Positions 1 to 8,875 of a stretch of DNA of 39,827 nt are shown here, one piece after another. A program made the translations under genes and the position numbers. The stretch is from a virus. The notes under the pieces are model-generated. The model was given only the letters and a program-made list of their open reading frames with translations, made no database searches and was not told the origin of the DNA. Where the stretch lies: positions 1 through 39,827 of the IMG/VR virus record IMGVR_UViG_3300022752_000164; one strand, given 5' to 3'. Each line of letters opens with the position of its first letter. The stretch's first letter is position 1.

Positions 1-20
1 AGCAATGTTGGTGCAGCCAT
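1..20 (-). CDS. 5' end of the next tail gene (partial)
   Basis: An ATG at 18-20 read leftward directly follows the stop codon of the tape measure gene (TAA then ATG, no gap), and an AAGG-like ribosome site lies inside the end of that gene. Only six full codons are visible (M-A-A-P-T-L), so the product cannot be recognised. In tailed phages the gene after the tape measure usually encodes a distal tail or minor tail protein. That is expectation from gene order, not evidence from this sequence. Confidence 0.5.
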
Positions 21-3000
21 TTAAGCCTTTTTCCATACTGGGCCATTTTGTCTCTCGTAAGTTTTGATAGCCTGAACAATGTTTTTGCCGATGTCTTCTC
101 CATTAGCACCAGCACCAGCGTTCACCGTGATGTTGTAGGTAGTTGTGTTTGTGCCAGCAGAATTAGACATATTAGGTAAAGATATTTTGCCTAAATCAGT
201 TTGAGGGAAGTTTCCATCACCTAAACCAAGGTTGAAACCGTCGCCAACAGCCTTACCGATTCCTCGGAATACTTTAGATGGTGATTTGATACCTAAATCA
301 GATTTAACTTGTTTAGTTAAAGTATTGGCGATTTTAGTAGCAGCATCTTCTAAAGCCTTTTGGTCAGACAGCAGACCGTCGATAAATCCTGCAATAGCAC
401 TTTGGCCAGAAGTGTATAATGACGATGCGGAAGTCTGTGCAATAGTTCCGCCTAAATCATCAATATTTTTAGTTAAAGTTTCGATATCGGAGATTAAAGC
501 AGGTTGAGACAACAAAGCAGTAGACGTTGCAAGCCCCTGCTCAAAACCAGAACCAATAATTTGTTCATAAAGTTTATCGCTAATACCGATTTGCTTTAAA
601 TTAGCGAGATTCTTTTGGTATTGCTGTAACCCTTGATAATAATTTTGAAGTTGCCACAGAATACCCTCAGCCGAATTACCTAATTTAGTAATATTGGCGT
701 TGTCCGTGATGTCTTTAAACATATTGTCGTAAATTGCTTTACGTCTAGCCATACGTTCAGCGAGGTCATCACGTTTCTTAGCGATAGCGTCAAGTTCTTT
801 GAATTGCTTATCGTATTGTGCTTTAATCGACTTGTATTGCTTAGGATTAATCGTTCCAGCAGCAAGGGCCTTATCTAGTTCTTTATTAACGCTAACGCTG
901 GCATCATAAACAGCCTTTTCGATTTGCCCCATCTTTTGCACATAAAGAGGAATTGGAGATAGACCGTCGATAGTTTTCTGTAAATTGTTTCCTAAATCAG
1001 CGATAGCCTTTTGCTGTTGAGCGGTTTGCTGTGCAATTTTGTCTTTAGCAGCCTGCTGTGCAGCGGTTAATTTCGGATGTTTCTTGTGCCATTCATCTAA
1101 CCGTGCTTGCTTTGCTCGCCTATTCCACGAATTAGTGTAGGCATCTTGTGCTTTCTCGGCAGCCTTAGCAGCAATTTTAGCGTCTTTCTCTGCAGCAGCC
1201 TTAGCCTCGTCTTCATTCAACCATTTATCGATGTGAATACCAGTCCAGCCGAAATACGTATTAATGTTTTCAATTAGGACGTTAACCCAACCTCTAACAA
1301 GGTCGATAATTCCAGCCCAAATTTCGCCCATACCTTTCAGCAATTTGTCGCCACCTTTACCAGTGAACAAATCAATTAGGCCATTCCACACATCTTGAAT
1401 ACCTTGCCACATATGATTGAAAGCACGAACAATCGCATCAATAGTAGTAGTCCATTGTCTGACCCAATAATTCCAAACATCTTGAAAGAAAGTTGTTTGT
1501 GTAGCGAGATACCAAATTCCAACAGCGATAGCAGCGATGGCAGCGATAGCCAAAACTATTGCAGCAACTAATAAACCAATAGGGTTAGCGTCCATAGCGA
1601 TATTTAAAGCCCATTGAGCAGCCGTCGCCAACCAAGTAGCAGCAGTTTGAGCGAGAGTCGCACCAACCATAATCTTATCCCAAAGAGCAACAATTTTCAC
1701 CGTGCTCCAATAAGCCCACAATGCTAATTTATATCCCACCCATAAAGCAGTAATAGTAATAATTACAGGCTTAAAAGTGTTAAAGAAATTGATGGCCTCT
1801 GTGATACCGAATGGGAGAACTAGTGCCAACATATCGGCCACAAATTGAATTGCAGGAACTACCACCGTCGTCAATAATCCTACTAATTCGTCAAAAGTAG
1901 GCATTAATCTAGTTAGCATCTCCGCTGCTACTGGGGCTAATTTCAAAAGCAATTCGCCAAAAGTTTCACCTAAAGTCTGGAATACAGGCATTAGTTTCTC
2001 AAGCATCGTAGCAATAAGAGGCAAAACGTTTGTAGCAAAAGCAGAGAATACTGATGCACCGACTTCAACAATGGCGAATACAGGGTCAAGAATAGGAATA
2101 ATACTGCCGAATGAATTAGTCAAAGCCTCGATAGCAGGTGCTAGAGAAGAAATTGCTTTCTCCATCACAGGCCCAAGTTTCTCAATAATCGGCATCAAAG
2201 CCCCAGAGAGTTTGGCTAACGCTGGAAGTAAAGCACCTCCAACGTCTTTCTGCAAATTCTGCCATAACGCTGAAACAGTCTTAATAGAGTTTCCGTAAGT
2301 ATCTGCATACTTAACGAAGTCGCCCTGAGCAACTCCAACCTGACCTAAAATAGTTGCGTTAGCAGCAAGAATTCTAGCGTGAGCATCTAAAGCACCTTTA
2401 CCATTCCAAAGGCCCATTTCCATAGCCTTTTGTTTAATGGTTGCTTGGTCAATCATAATGTTGAACCGTCGTAAAGGTTCAGATTCGCCACGAAGACCCG
2501 CCTGTATAGCGTATAAGGCTTGTTCAGTAGGTAAATCGAAGAACGAACCTAAGTCACCAGCAGTTTGAACTAGAGTAGTCGCAAACTTGGCCTGTTCTTT
2601 ACCAGCAAGACCCGCTGACGTTGCGTAAACACCAAAAGATTTAGACGCTTTAAGAGCAGCAACTTCTGTAACACCAGCAGTAGCAGCAGCCTGTTTAGCA
2701 AACTCTTGCACGATTGGTGCACCGTCTTTAAAAGCCTGATTAACACCCTCATACTCGGATTCAAAAGAGTTCGCTTGCTGAACTGCACCTTTAAGAAAAT
2801 TAACAGCCTTATATCCAGCAAAAATACCTAAAAGCCCTTTAAGCATTCCACCTAATTTAGATGCACCGCCACCAATTTCATTAAATCGGCCTTGCATATC
2901 TTGCGACATTTTCGCACTAGAATTAGAGGCTATCTGTTGCAGATTTGCGGTAGCAGCAGCAGACTTCTTCATACCGAGAACAAAGTTTTCGGCGTTAGCC

Positions 3001-3035
3001 TCCAACTTTGCTACAACAGTAAGCACTGATGCCAT
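21..3035 (-). CDS. Tail tape measure protein
   Basis: This 1004-residue protein sets tail length and runs inside the tail tube. It has the family layout: an alpha-helical Ala/Lys-rich start, a region around residues 70-270 resembling TP901-type tape measure proteins, long hydrophobic stretches around 400-520 that could cross a membrane during DNA entry, and a charged Ala/Lys/Gln-rich coiled-coil section around 630-770. The C terminus is rich in Gly, Asn and Thr. It is the longest gene of the tail block and follows the frameshifted tail chaperone, the standard order. The ATG has GAGGA six bases upstream, which fixes the start. The exact family is less certain than the role. Confidence 0.93.
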   Translation of the reverse strand: MASVLTVVAKLEANAENFVLGMKKSAAATANLQQIASNSSAKMSQDMQGRFNEIGGGASKLGGMLKGLLGIFAGYKAVNFLKGAVQQANSFESEYEGVNQAFKDGAPIVQEFAKQAAATAGVTEVAALKASKSFGVYATSAGLAGKEQAKFATTLVQTAGDLGSFFDLPTEQALYAIQAGLRGESEPLRRFNIMIDQATIKQKAMEMGLWNGKGALDAHARILAANATILGQVGVAQGDFVKYADTYGNSIKTVSALWQNLQKDVGGALLPALAKLSGALMPIIEKLGPVMEKAISSLAPAIEALTNSFGSIIPILDPVFAIVEVGASVFSAFATNVLPLIATMLEKLMPVFQTLGETFGELLLKLAPVAAEMLTRLMPTFDELVGLLTTVVVPAIQFVADMLALVLPFGITEAINFFNTFKPVIITITALWVGYKLALWAYWSTVKIVALWDKIMVGATLAQTAATWLATAAQWALNIAMDANPIGLLVAAIVLAIAAIAAIAVGIWYLATQTTFFQDVWNYWVRQWTTTIDAIVRAFNHMWQGIQDVWNGLIDLFTGKGGDKLLKGMGEIWAGIIDLVRGWVNVLIENINTYFGWTGIHIDKWLNEDEAKAAAEKDAKIAAKAAEKAQDAYTNSWNRRAKQARLDEWHKKHPKLTAAQQAAKDKIAQQTAQQQKAIADLGNNLQKTIDGLSPIPLYVQKMGQIEKAVYDASVSVNKELDKALAAGTINPKQYKSIKAQYDKQFKELDAIAKKRDDLAERMARRKAIYDNMFKDITDNANITKLGNSAEGILWQLQNYYQGLQQYQKNLANLKQIGISDKLYEQIIGSGFEQGLATSTALLSQPALISDIETLTKNIDDLGGTIAQTSASSLYTSGQSAIAGFIDGLLSDQKALEDAATKIANTLTKQVKSDLGIKSPSKVFRGIGKAVGDGFNLGLGDGNFPQTDLGKISLPNMSNSAGTNTTTYNITVNAGAGANGEDIGKNIVQAIKTYERQNGPVWKKA

Positions 3036-3038
3036 TTA

Positions 3039-3571
3039 CTATCCTCGTTCTGCTTGACGACGTTCTTCTGGTTCGATGATACTTAGTATCGCCAACCATT
3101 CCATATATTCAGCAGCACTGAGGGGAGCGAAAGCAGGAGAACCGTGTTCCAATTCCCACACAGTCCTCCCTAATCTTTCAGCGATTAAGAATCTTGCTCG
3201 ACGTTCACTGTCGAAGAGGAGTCTTTTCCCGCAACATCAACTGCCTCATCTCCAAGACCACTCAATCTAACTCCAACATCAACAATTCTTTGAATCGCTA
3301 CTGCTGAACGTTCTTTAAGGGCTGGAATGTCCGATTCGGTAAATAAACGTTCCAAAGATTCTGGGTCATAAGAACAAGCAACTAAAACTCCGCTAGTAAA
3401 GTTTTTAACGTTAGCAGACTTGCTGTTTGTATCGACAATAGCAGCCAAGAACTCGTCTTTAGCCCCCAAAGTCATTCCACGAACAAGAACTTTTACGTTC
3501 CATTCTGGAATATCGACAATCTCACTCGGAGTATCGTTTTGAATCTTAAGTATTTTATCCCGTAGGGACAT
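3039..3571 (-). CDS. Tail assembly chaperone, long -1 frameshift product (gpGT-like)
   Basis: The 128-codon frame from 3571 to 3185 (gpG-like) contains the slippery heptamer GGGAAAA at 3230-3224 in the correct phase (G GGA AAA). A -1 slip there continues in an open frame for 62 codons to a TAG at 3041-3039. The extension starts RLLFDSERRARFLIAERLGR and ends QAERG, just before the tape measure ATG. Position, phase and the helical, charged extension match lambda gpG/gpGT chaperones, which coat the tape measure protein during tail assembly. The slip is inferred from sequence and is not shown experimentally. Confidence 0.85.
3185..3571 (-). CDS. Tail assembly chaperone, short form (gpG-like)
   Basis: A 128-residue acidic protein starting MSLRDKILKI, with a small mixed alpha/beta body and an acidic Ser/Val/Glu tail. 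It lies between the tail tube genes and the tape measure gene, where gpG-type chaperones sit. The reading frame ends at 3185, but a slippery heptamer 14 codons before the stop allows a longer product. The short form would be the major translation product and would bind the tape measure protein. Confidence 0.85.
   Translation of the reverse strand: MSLRDKILKIQNDTPSEIVDIPEWNVKVLVRGMTLGAKDEFLAAIVDTNSKSANVKNFTSGVLVACSYDPESLERLFTESDIPALKERSAVAIQRIVDVGVRLSGLGDEAVDVAGKDSSSTVNVEQDS
3224..3230 (-). promoter_or_regulatory. Programmed -1 ribosomal frameshift site GGGAAAA
   Basis: Read on the minus strand, the heptamer is GGGAAAA with zero-frame codons GGA AAA, the X-XXY-YYZ arrangement needed for a -1 slip and close to the GGGAAAG site of lambda. 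After the slip the new frame is open for 62 codons. The zero frame stops 14 codons downstream. Confidence 0.85.
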
Positions 3572-3585
3572 TTGTAGCCTCCTGT

Positions 3586-3996
3586 TTAGTATGTAGAAAT
3601 GGTGGTTGCACCAGTACGCTGTAATTCTAGCGTAACAGACACAACATCACCGACAGGAGCACCGATTTCCCAAGATGTCGGAATCACGTTCATTGTGTAC
3701 TTCTTTTTACCCGCAGCCGAGCCTTCTGGCCCCATCTCGAAAGCAAGGCTGGCGGAAGTACCTGCGATGCAGTTTGCGATGCTGGTTTCAATTTGTCCTA
3801 CCGTCGTAGCGTCAAACATACCTTTAACAGAGATGGTTGCATCTTCTAAACCCAAAATATAGGTTTTAGCAGATAGGGCGAATACAGTGGTTTCAGCAGT
3901 TTCAAGTTTTCTGCTGTATGTAACTTCGTTAGAAATACCAACGAGAGAGTTTCCATCAAGTTTGAGGTAAGCGTTTTTACCGTGTACGAATGCCAT
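3586..3996 (-). CDS. Second tail tube-like protein (paralogue, short)
   Basis: A 136-residue protein that is a clear paralogue of the N-terminal part of the gene just upstream. Both share [AK]-K-[ST]-Y-I-x-G-L-x-D-[AG]-T-I and end their common part with EIGAPV(S/G)DVVS. The fold expected for this family is the tail tube beta-barrel. It lacks the C-terminal extension of the longer copy. An AGGAG site precedes the ATG. It may form part of the tube, a tube end or an alternative tube subunit; sequence alone does not say which. Confidence 0.75.
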   Translation of the reverse strand: MAFVHGKNAYLKLDGNSLVGISNEVTYSRKLETAETTVFALSAKTYILGLEDATISVKGMFDATTVGQIETSIANCIAGTSASLAFEMGPEGSAAGKKKYTMNVIPTSWEIGAPVGDVVSVTLELQRTGATTISTY

Positions 3997-4758
3997 TTAG
4001 TTTTTACTCCTAGCGAATGAAATGGTGAATGTTATTGTTCCTGTACCAGCAGTAAGGGTGCTGATGGCCCTGATATAGCGGTTTACAGGGTTAGTTGTGA
4101 CGCTAACCTGTTCGTTGGTCAAAGTTGCGATAGCCACCGTGCTAAAAGTAATCAAATCAACCCAAGTAGAGTTATCTGTTGAATGCTGAACTTTGATTAC
4201 TGATGTAGTGCTACGAGTGTTGGCTGTGACGTGAAGATTTGCTGTCGCACCAATAGTAGTGGTCGCAGCACCAGCACCATTGTCAAGATAGTTAGTTCCA
4301 TTTGTTGATGCTGTGTCTGCTCTGTTAGCCTCAAGAATATATCCGCCTCTTGCACCACCAGAACACTGTAAATCGAGGTTCAATGAAACAACATCGCTTA
4401 CAGGTGCACCAATTTCTTTAGAAGTAGTTTTTACCTGTGCAAGATAACATCTTCTACCTGCACCAGAACTTGGATTAACTAATCCACCGTCAGGAGCAAT
4501 AGTTACAGCAGGAGTAGCGTCAGCAGTAATGTAAGTATCAATAAGGTAATCAGTTGCAGTAGCACTGCCATCAAACAAACCTTTAATAGCGATAGTTCCA
4601 TCCTGCAAACCAGAGATATAAGATTTCGCAGAACTTCCTAAAGTAGTGATTTCACCTGTTTCAAACTTATTAGATACTGAAACTTCTGTTGAAAAACTTG
4701 AAAGGTCGTATGCACCAAATAAAACTTTTGTGTCTTTACCGTGTCTGTTAGTTGGCAT
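3997..4758 (-). CDS. Major tail (tube) protein with C-terminal extension
   Basis: A 253-residue protein. Residues 1 to about 150 form the tail-tube-like domain shared with the next gene downstream. Residues about 160-253 are Thr/Ser/Asn-rich, predicted beta structure, with repeated T-x-T and V-x-x-S patterns, as in the immunoglobulin-like or carbohydrate-binding extensions often fused to tail tube proteins. The stop codon abuts the paralogue's start region. The role in the tail shaft is inferred from position and paralogy. Confidence 0.8.
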   Translation of the reverse strand: MPTNRHGKDTKVLFGAYDLSSFSTEVSVSNKFETGEITTLGSSAKSYISGLQDGTIAIKGLFDGSATATDYLIDTYITADATPAVTIAPDGGLVNPSSGAGRRCYLAQVKTTSKEIGAPVSDVVSLNLDLQCSGGARGGYILEANRADTASTNGTNYLDNGAGAATTTIGATANLHVTANTRSTTSVIKVQHSTDNSTWVDLITFSTVAIATLTNEQVSVTTNPVNRYIRAISTLTAGTGTITFTISFARSKN

Positions 4759-4951
4759 CAGTGTCCTCTGTGTCAGTAGTTTCGGTTATTGTGGTGTCTT
4801 CCGAGGCCGAAACTAATTCAATAGCATCCGCCTCCAGAAGAACACGCACTGAGGCAGGCGTAAGGTCTGTGACCAGCGTTCCTACGTCAGCGTAGGTGTC
4901 TTTAGGTGGGTATGAAATACCCTTTAATACTCTGTATGTTGCTTTCGCCAT
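4748..4951 (-). CDS. Small acidic protein before the tail tube gene
   Basis: A 67-residue protein if translation begins at the ATG of MAKATYRVLKG, which has a strong GGAGGT site six bases upstream; an ATG four codons earlier lacks one. The first 50 residues look globular (K-G-I-S-Y-P-P-K-D pattern) and the last 20 are almost all Thr, Glu and Asp. It overlaps the start of the major tail gene by 11 bases, suggesting translational coupling. No family recognised; probably a small head-tail or tail-assembly factor. Confidence 0.7.
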   Translation of the reverse strand: MAKATYRVLKGISYPPKDTYADVGTLVTDLTPASVRVLLEADAIELVSASEDTTITETTDTEDTDAN

Positions 4952-4979
4952 TATTACCTCCAATAAAGTTTAAGTAGCG

Positions 4980-5216
4980 TTAGTTTTCTGTTTCACCAGA
5001 CACGCCCATATTAGAGGACAGGTCTGCATTGCAATCTGGGCAAAACGAATAAAGTCCAGCATAAGTTTTATGTGTTACGGCCCTAGGATGCTGGCAAAAT
5101 GCTGGTTGCTGCACCGTCGATTCGTTGGCGTTTAAAGCGGTTTTAATTGTTTCAATTTGAGCAGACAACCCATCGAGCATTTTGATTATTAATTCTTTAT
5201 CCAAGATAAACCTCAA
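4980..5216 (-). CDS. Small protein with a zinc-binding C-terminal half
   Basis: A 78-residue protein. The N-terminal half is helical and reads like a coiled coil (LDKELIIKMLDGLSAQIETI). The second half has CQH at about 41-43 and FCPDCNADL near 57-65, spacing typical of a small zinc ribbon. It overlaps the tail terminator-like gene by 20 bases and sits among connector genes. A similar arrangement of helix plus CxxC occurs in other small phage proteins. Function unknown. Confidence 0.65.
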   Translation of the reverse strand: MRFILDKELIIKMLDGLSAQIETIKTALNANESTVQQPAFCQHPRAVTHKTYAGLYSFCPDCNADLSSNMGVSGETEN

Positions 5217-5586
5217 AATTCGCTGTAAATTGGTATCTTCGATTTTCGTCTAAACCCAAAGAATTTACTGTTCCAGTTGGTTTAACTCTCAGAAAAGTCA
5301 CGCCATTAACCGTCGTATTTGTAATCCCGATAAGTAAATCACGAATATTCGCACATCTAGTCAAAGTCTGCACATATTCATCTCTAGTCCCTCTAACACG
5401 AATTTGCAGTGATGGAACCTCAATATTTGCACCACCATTAAATACTTCGTGCACACTACCGTCGTATTGCGTTAACACAGTAGAAATACCTGAAATATCA
5501 GGCAATTGACCTACAAACAAATTAGTACCTTTAGTACCCAGATTGTTGGTCTGGATATAAGTAGCCAAAGCCTCTAACCAAATCAT
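5197..5586 (-). CDS. Tail terminator-like protein
   Basis: A 129-residue protein starting MIWLEALATYIQ, with alternating strands and helices and the pattern P-S-L-Q-I-R-V-R-G followed by a helix (LTRCANIRDLL) and a final strand region R-Y-Q-F-T-A-N-F-E-V. This is the layout of the minor capsid/tail terminator proteins that cap the tail tube at the neck. Its position between the gp10-like protein and the tail tube gene supports that role. It overlaps the gp10-like gene by 4 bases. Confidence 0.7.
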   Translation of the reverse strand: MIWLEALATYIQTNNLGTKGTNLFVGQLPDISGISTVLTQYDGSVHEVFNGGANIEVPSLQIRVRGTRDEYVQTLTRCANIRDLLIGITNTTVNGVTFLRVKPTGTVNSLGLDENRRYQFTANFEVYLG

Positions 5587-6008
5587 CTGGTCTCCTTAAG
5601 TATTTGATTCAACTTACGAAATATTCTACGCTCAATGTCTGGAATCGCCTCACGAGTAGGGTTTTCCAAATATTTAGCCCCAGAACCCGTTTTAGTCCAG
5701 TTTATCGGATTGCCAGATGGAGATTCAATAAGTTCGTGAATATACATTGCGTATGCTGATGCTGCACCACCATAACCGAATTCTACAACCACTTTATTTC
5801 CCTCCATTTTGGGAGGCAAAATAGCAGCGGATTGCCTTAATGTTGTATAATGGACAGGCACAAGATAATTCATTGATTCGGCCATAATATCCATAGCCTC
5901 TTCATTTAAAGCAGTTGCTAAATGAGGCAAAGCATTAGCGGGTGCTTTAGTGAGCAAACGAATCATAGCGTCAGCACCCATAAGATTAATGTTGAAATCC
6001 ATTCCCAT
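5583..6008 (-). CDS. HK97 gp10-like neck/tail component
   Basis: A 141-residue protein. Features of the HK97-gp10 family are a helix with the start of the protein, then V-P-V-x-x-x-x-L-R-x-S near residue 50, a strand region (VVVEFGYGG) and a Y-A-x-Y-I-H-E near residue 90. These proteins take part in joining head and tail. It lies in the standard order: adaptor, stopper, gp10-like, terminator, tail tube. Its start overlaps the preceding stop by one base. Confidence 0.75.
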   Translation of the reverse strand: MGMDFNINLMGADAMIRLLTKAPANALPHLATALNEEAMDIMAESMNYLVPVHYTTLRQSAAILPPKMEGNKVVVEFGYGGAASAYAMYIHELIESPSGNPINWTKTGSGAKYLENPTREAIPDIERRIFRKLNQILKETR

Positions 6009-6334
6009 TATGTACCACTGAAATCTACGCTAGTGTGGTGTGGCCCTGACTCGTCATAATAAGTTCTTACCGTGATAACCTCTGCTGTGCTGCTGTCTGC
6101 AAAAACAATTTGAGCACCTTGCTGTATAGAATAAATACCATCCATTTTCAGCGTACCGTCGATGACAACTGTTGTGCCATCTCCTTTCATCATATTCTTT
6201 TGAGAGTAAGTTATATGGCACATAAAATTAACTGCTGTCGCAAAAGTTCTCGCACCATAAAGGTCTCGAGTAGATGGATTTTGATAACTCGCTGATTGAG
6301 TCATCAAATCTGAAAAATGGTTAGGTAAAGTCAT
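6008..6334 (-). CDS. Head-tail stopper-like connector
   Basis: A 108-residue beta-rich protein starting MTLPNHFSDLM. Its N-terminal part (Y-Q-N-P-S-T-R-D-L-Y-G) and later strands resemble head-closure proteins, which are small beta barrels with a loop that blocks the portal channel. It is placed directly after the adaptor-like gene. Family assignment rests mainly on size, predicted fold and gene order, so moderate confidence. Confidence 0.6.
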   Translation of the reverse strand: MTLPNHFSDLMTQSASYQNPSTRDLYGARTFATAVNFMCHITYSQKNMMKGDGTTVVIDGTLKMDGIYSIQQGAQIVFADSSTAEVITVRTYYDESGPHHTSVDFSGT

Positions 6335-6720
6335 TAAATGTATTTATTGTCAAATTGCCCGATAGTGAAATTACCGTCGCTAGATTCGTATTGCACTGGT
6401 GCATACAAAGATTTAGGGCCTTTTTGAAATTGAGACGCTAATTCTGTGTATCTTGAACCCGCCTCGTGATACGTATACGATAACGACAAATCTCCAACAG
6501 ATTTACTGGCTACGCTTTCACGATGGTAAAGAGTCGCTATTCTATCGCAGCAATCTGCTGCTGCCATATAAAGCGAACCATCTTGAAAAGTATAAGCGTA
6601 AAGTATTTCCTCGTCTTGCAAAGAAAACGCTGTTGAAACAGTATCGTTAATCAGAAAACGAATCTCGTCTTTAGGGTTTGCGAATACTCCTGCGACTGGC
6701 AGATTGTAACTAAAAGTCAT
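6334..6720 (-). CDS. Head-tail connector (adaptor, gp6-like)
   Basis: A 128-residue mostly helical protein. It has the pattern N-P-K-D-E-I-R-F-L-I-N-D-T near residues 15-27 and Q-D-E-E-I-L-Y-A-Y, typical of phage adaptor proteins (HK97 gp6/SPP1 gp15 type) that bind the portal. The next helix carries A-A-A-D-C-C-D-R-I-A. It opens the connector set that runs to the tail tube and shares one base with the next gene. Confidence 0.7.
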   Translation of the reverse strand: MTFSYNLPVAGVFANPKDEIRFLINDTVSTAFSLQDEEILYAYTFQDGSLYMAAADCCDRIATLYHRESVASKSVGDLSLSYTYHEAGSRYTELASQFQKGPKSLYAPVQYESSDGNFTIGQFDNKYI

Positions 6721-6726
6721 TTAGAC

Positions 6727-7296
6727 CTACTTTAACAAGAATGATGCAACGCTAATAGACGCTGTGCTTGGCCTTACGATTCCTGTAACCGATGCAGCAG
6801 TGTATTGTAGAGTGACGTTGGTGCTAGTCGCAGCCCAAATCAATTCTAGATAATCGCCAGCAGCCAAAGTGATAATGTGAGTAGAGCAAACAAAAGTTCG
6901 GCCATTAACAGTTCCATTGTTGATAACAACGCTGGCAGATGAAGTAGAACCTACAACGTCTGTACCGTTTTTACGCAAAAAGAAATAGACGTCTTGCCTT
7001 GAAGTTGTGTCCGCACTTTCAACTTGAGCGTCAAATTCAAACGTATATGTTCCCGCATTAGCATATGTAATTTTGTTTGAGGCAACAGTTATACCGTCAG
7101 AATATTCTGTCGTAGCAAGAGCAACAACGTTTAATGCTGTTGCAGATGCAGTAGTTTGTGTTACATAACTCGAAAATTGACCTGCATAACCACGATAAGC
7201 AGTAGATTGGCTGCTACCGTCGCCATAAACAAGTGTTCCGCCAGAACCTAACTGAACTTTGTCTGTGTCAACCTTTTTAACTCCAAAAGATTTCAT
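6727..7296 (-). CDS. Virion surface protein, C1q/TNF-like jelly roll
   Basis: A 189-residue protein, Ser/Thr/Val-rich and predicted all-beta. The segment N-A-G-T-Y-T-F-E-F-D-A-Q followed by Y-F-F-L-R-K-N-G and A-A-G-D-Y-L-E-L-I-W is the pattern of C1q/TNF-like jelly rolls that end phage fibres and head decorations. The N terminus has a short Gly-rich tether. AGGAG precedes the ATG. It lies between capsid and connector genes, so a head or neck fibre is likely. Confidence 0.6.
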   Translation of the reverse strand: MKSFGVKKVDTDKVQLGSGGTLVYGDGSSQSTAYRGYAGQFSSYVTQTTASATALNVVALATTEYSDGITVASNKITYANAGTYTFEFDAQVESADTTSRQDVYFFLRKNGTDVVGSTSSASVVINNGTVNGRTFVCSTHIITLAAGDYLELIWAATSTNVTLQYTAASVTGIVRPSTASISVASFLLK

Positions 7297-7306
7297 TTAA
7301 TAACTC

Positions 7307-8848
7307 CTAAGATTGTGCTTCACTAAAACGAATAGTTGCGTTAGCAGCGGTAATCGTTCCGCCACCAGAAACAGGAGTTACAGCCACCGTCAGGATATCT
7401 GAAGTTAAACCTTTAGTGTTTAATCCCAACGGGTAAAGCCCTGTAAGGTCAACACGTGTAACGCTGTCTTTTGTTGCGTAATAAGATGCAACGACTTCAC
7501 CGCTAGTTAAAGCGGTTGAGGCAACGTCAACCTGACTTAAAGATGTTCCTCCAATGTTAGCCCAAGATGCACCAGTCAAAGTTGGAGACAACACTACTTC
7601 AATAAACGCTGCACCACCAGCAGTGTAAACGTCGATATCTGTAGGTAAAATACCTCCACGATTCAACAATCCGATACTAAAAGTATCTGCTGCTGTAACA
7701 GTTGTTGTTGGGTAAAGAATTTGAGTTGTGTCTAAAGTTAAAGTGTTGTTAGTATTCGAAACAATCAAAAATGGTTTACCGCTGTTAGTACCACTGGTCA
7801 TTACGCAAAATAAACCAGCATATTGGTTCGCAGTCCAAGGAGTACCAGAAACAGTTATTGTGCTGGCAGTAGCAGAAGAAACTGTGCCAGTAATAGCAGT
7901 GGTCGCTATTTGTTTTGCACGAATTGAGGCAACAGGTCTGCGGGCAGTTAAACCAGTAGTAATCGAGGTAGCACCATTAGAACCAGCATAAATATATCCT
8001 CGGTCAACGTCGAATCCTCCCTCAGTCATCACAGACGTACCGTAATGGTAAAGACTAGACGCAGCATTAGTTCCGCTAATTGAACGAATCTCGTACCGTG
8101 CAGGCAAGTTTCCAGTACGCATATACGCTTGAGTTACAACGTTAGCGTGTTTGTAAATGTGTGCAGGATAGAATCTTCCATCAACATAGAAACCAAAAGT
8201 AGCAATACCAGCACCATACCAAGCGAACTGAATACTAAACATCTGCAATTTGTTGAAATCGAGATTGATTTTAGATGGGCCAGTACCGTCGAATTTGTCT
8301 GTGTTCCATTGGTCTTTAGTAATTTTAGTGTCTGTAACAGCACCACCAATAGTTGCTCTACGAACTACTGAAATACCATTAGGGTTTACTTGGTTTCCAG
8401 CAGAAGTCACCGTCGTATTTACATCTGCATAACTCTGCTCAAAAAACAAACCATTACAATCGTCAAACATACCAACACGATTAATAACTCCAGCGTCTGG
8501 GAATGAAAAGAGTGCTGCTGCCGAAGTGTATTGTTGTTTACCAGACTGGTAGCGGAAGTATCTTTTAGTTTGACGAATAGCGTAAGCACCGTTAGTGCTA
8601 GCAGGCACAAGAAGGTTTACACCACCTTTTTCTGGCATATGCACGATAGTTCCGCTAGAACCACCAAGGCTGTTGCCAGTAATAGACTCCCAACGAGTTG
8701 ATTGCAAACCATACTCAAGGTCAGTATCAAACATTGCTTGATGGCGAGTAATTTTTAGACGACCAAACACGTCTGACATAGATGGGTCAATACCCACCAA
8801 TGGAATAGAACCTAGCGAGGAGTTCATTCTCGCATTACCTGATGACAT
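7307..8848 (-). CDS. Large virion structural protein (head fibre or decoration type)
   Basis: A 513-residue protein. Residues 25-55 contain D-V-F-G-R-L-K-I-T then D-L-E-Y-G-L-Q-S-T-R-W-E, a pattern I know from virion structural proteins of diverse tailed phages. Aromatic and Gly-rich strands occupy residues 80-290 (F-Y-V-D-G-R-F-Y-P-A-H near 215). Residues about 310-400 form a Thr/Ser-rich beta module and the end is a second beta domain. GGAG lies five bases before the ATG. The location directly after the major capsid gene suggests a capsid-attached fibre. Confidence 0.65.
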   Translation of the reverse strand: MSSGNARMNSSLGSIPLVGIDPSMSDVFGRLKITRHQAMFDTDLEYGLQSTRWESITGNSLGGSSGTIVHMPEKGGVNLLVPASTNGAYAIRQTKRYFRYQSGKQQYTSAAALFSFPDAGVINRVGMFDDCNGLFFEQSYADVNTTVTSAGNQVNPNGISVVRRATIGGAVTDTKITKDQWNTDKFDGTGPSKINLDFNKLQMFSIQFAWYGAGIATFGFYVDGRFYPAHIYKHANVVTQAYMRTGNLPARYEIRSISGTNAASSLYHYGTSVMTEGGFDVDRGYIYAGSNGATSITTGLTARRPVASIRAKQIATTAITGTVSSATASTITVSGTPWTANQYAGLFCVMTSGTNSGKPFLIVSNTNNTLTLDTTQILYPTTTVTAADTFSIGLLNRGGILPTDIDVYTAGGAAFIEVVLSPTLTGASWANIGGTSLSQVDVASTALTSGEVVASYYATKDSVTRVDLTGLYPLGLNTKGLTSDILTVAVTPVSGGGTITAANATIRFSEAQS

Positions 8849-8875
8849 TTATTCTCCGAATCTTACTGAAACTAG

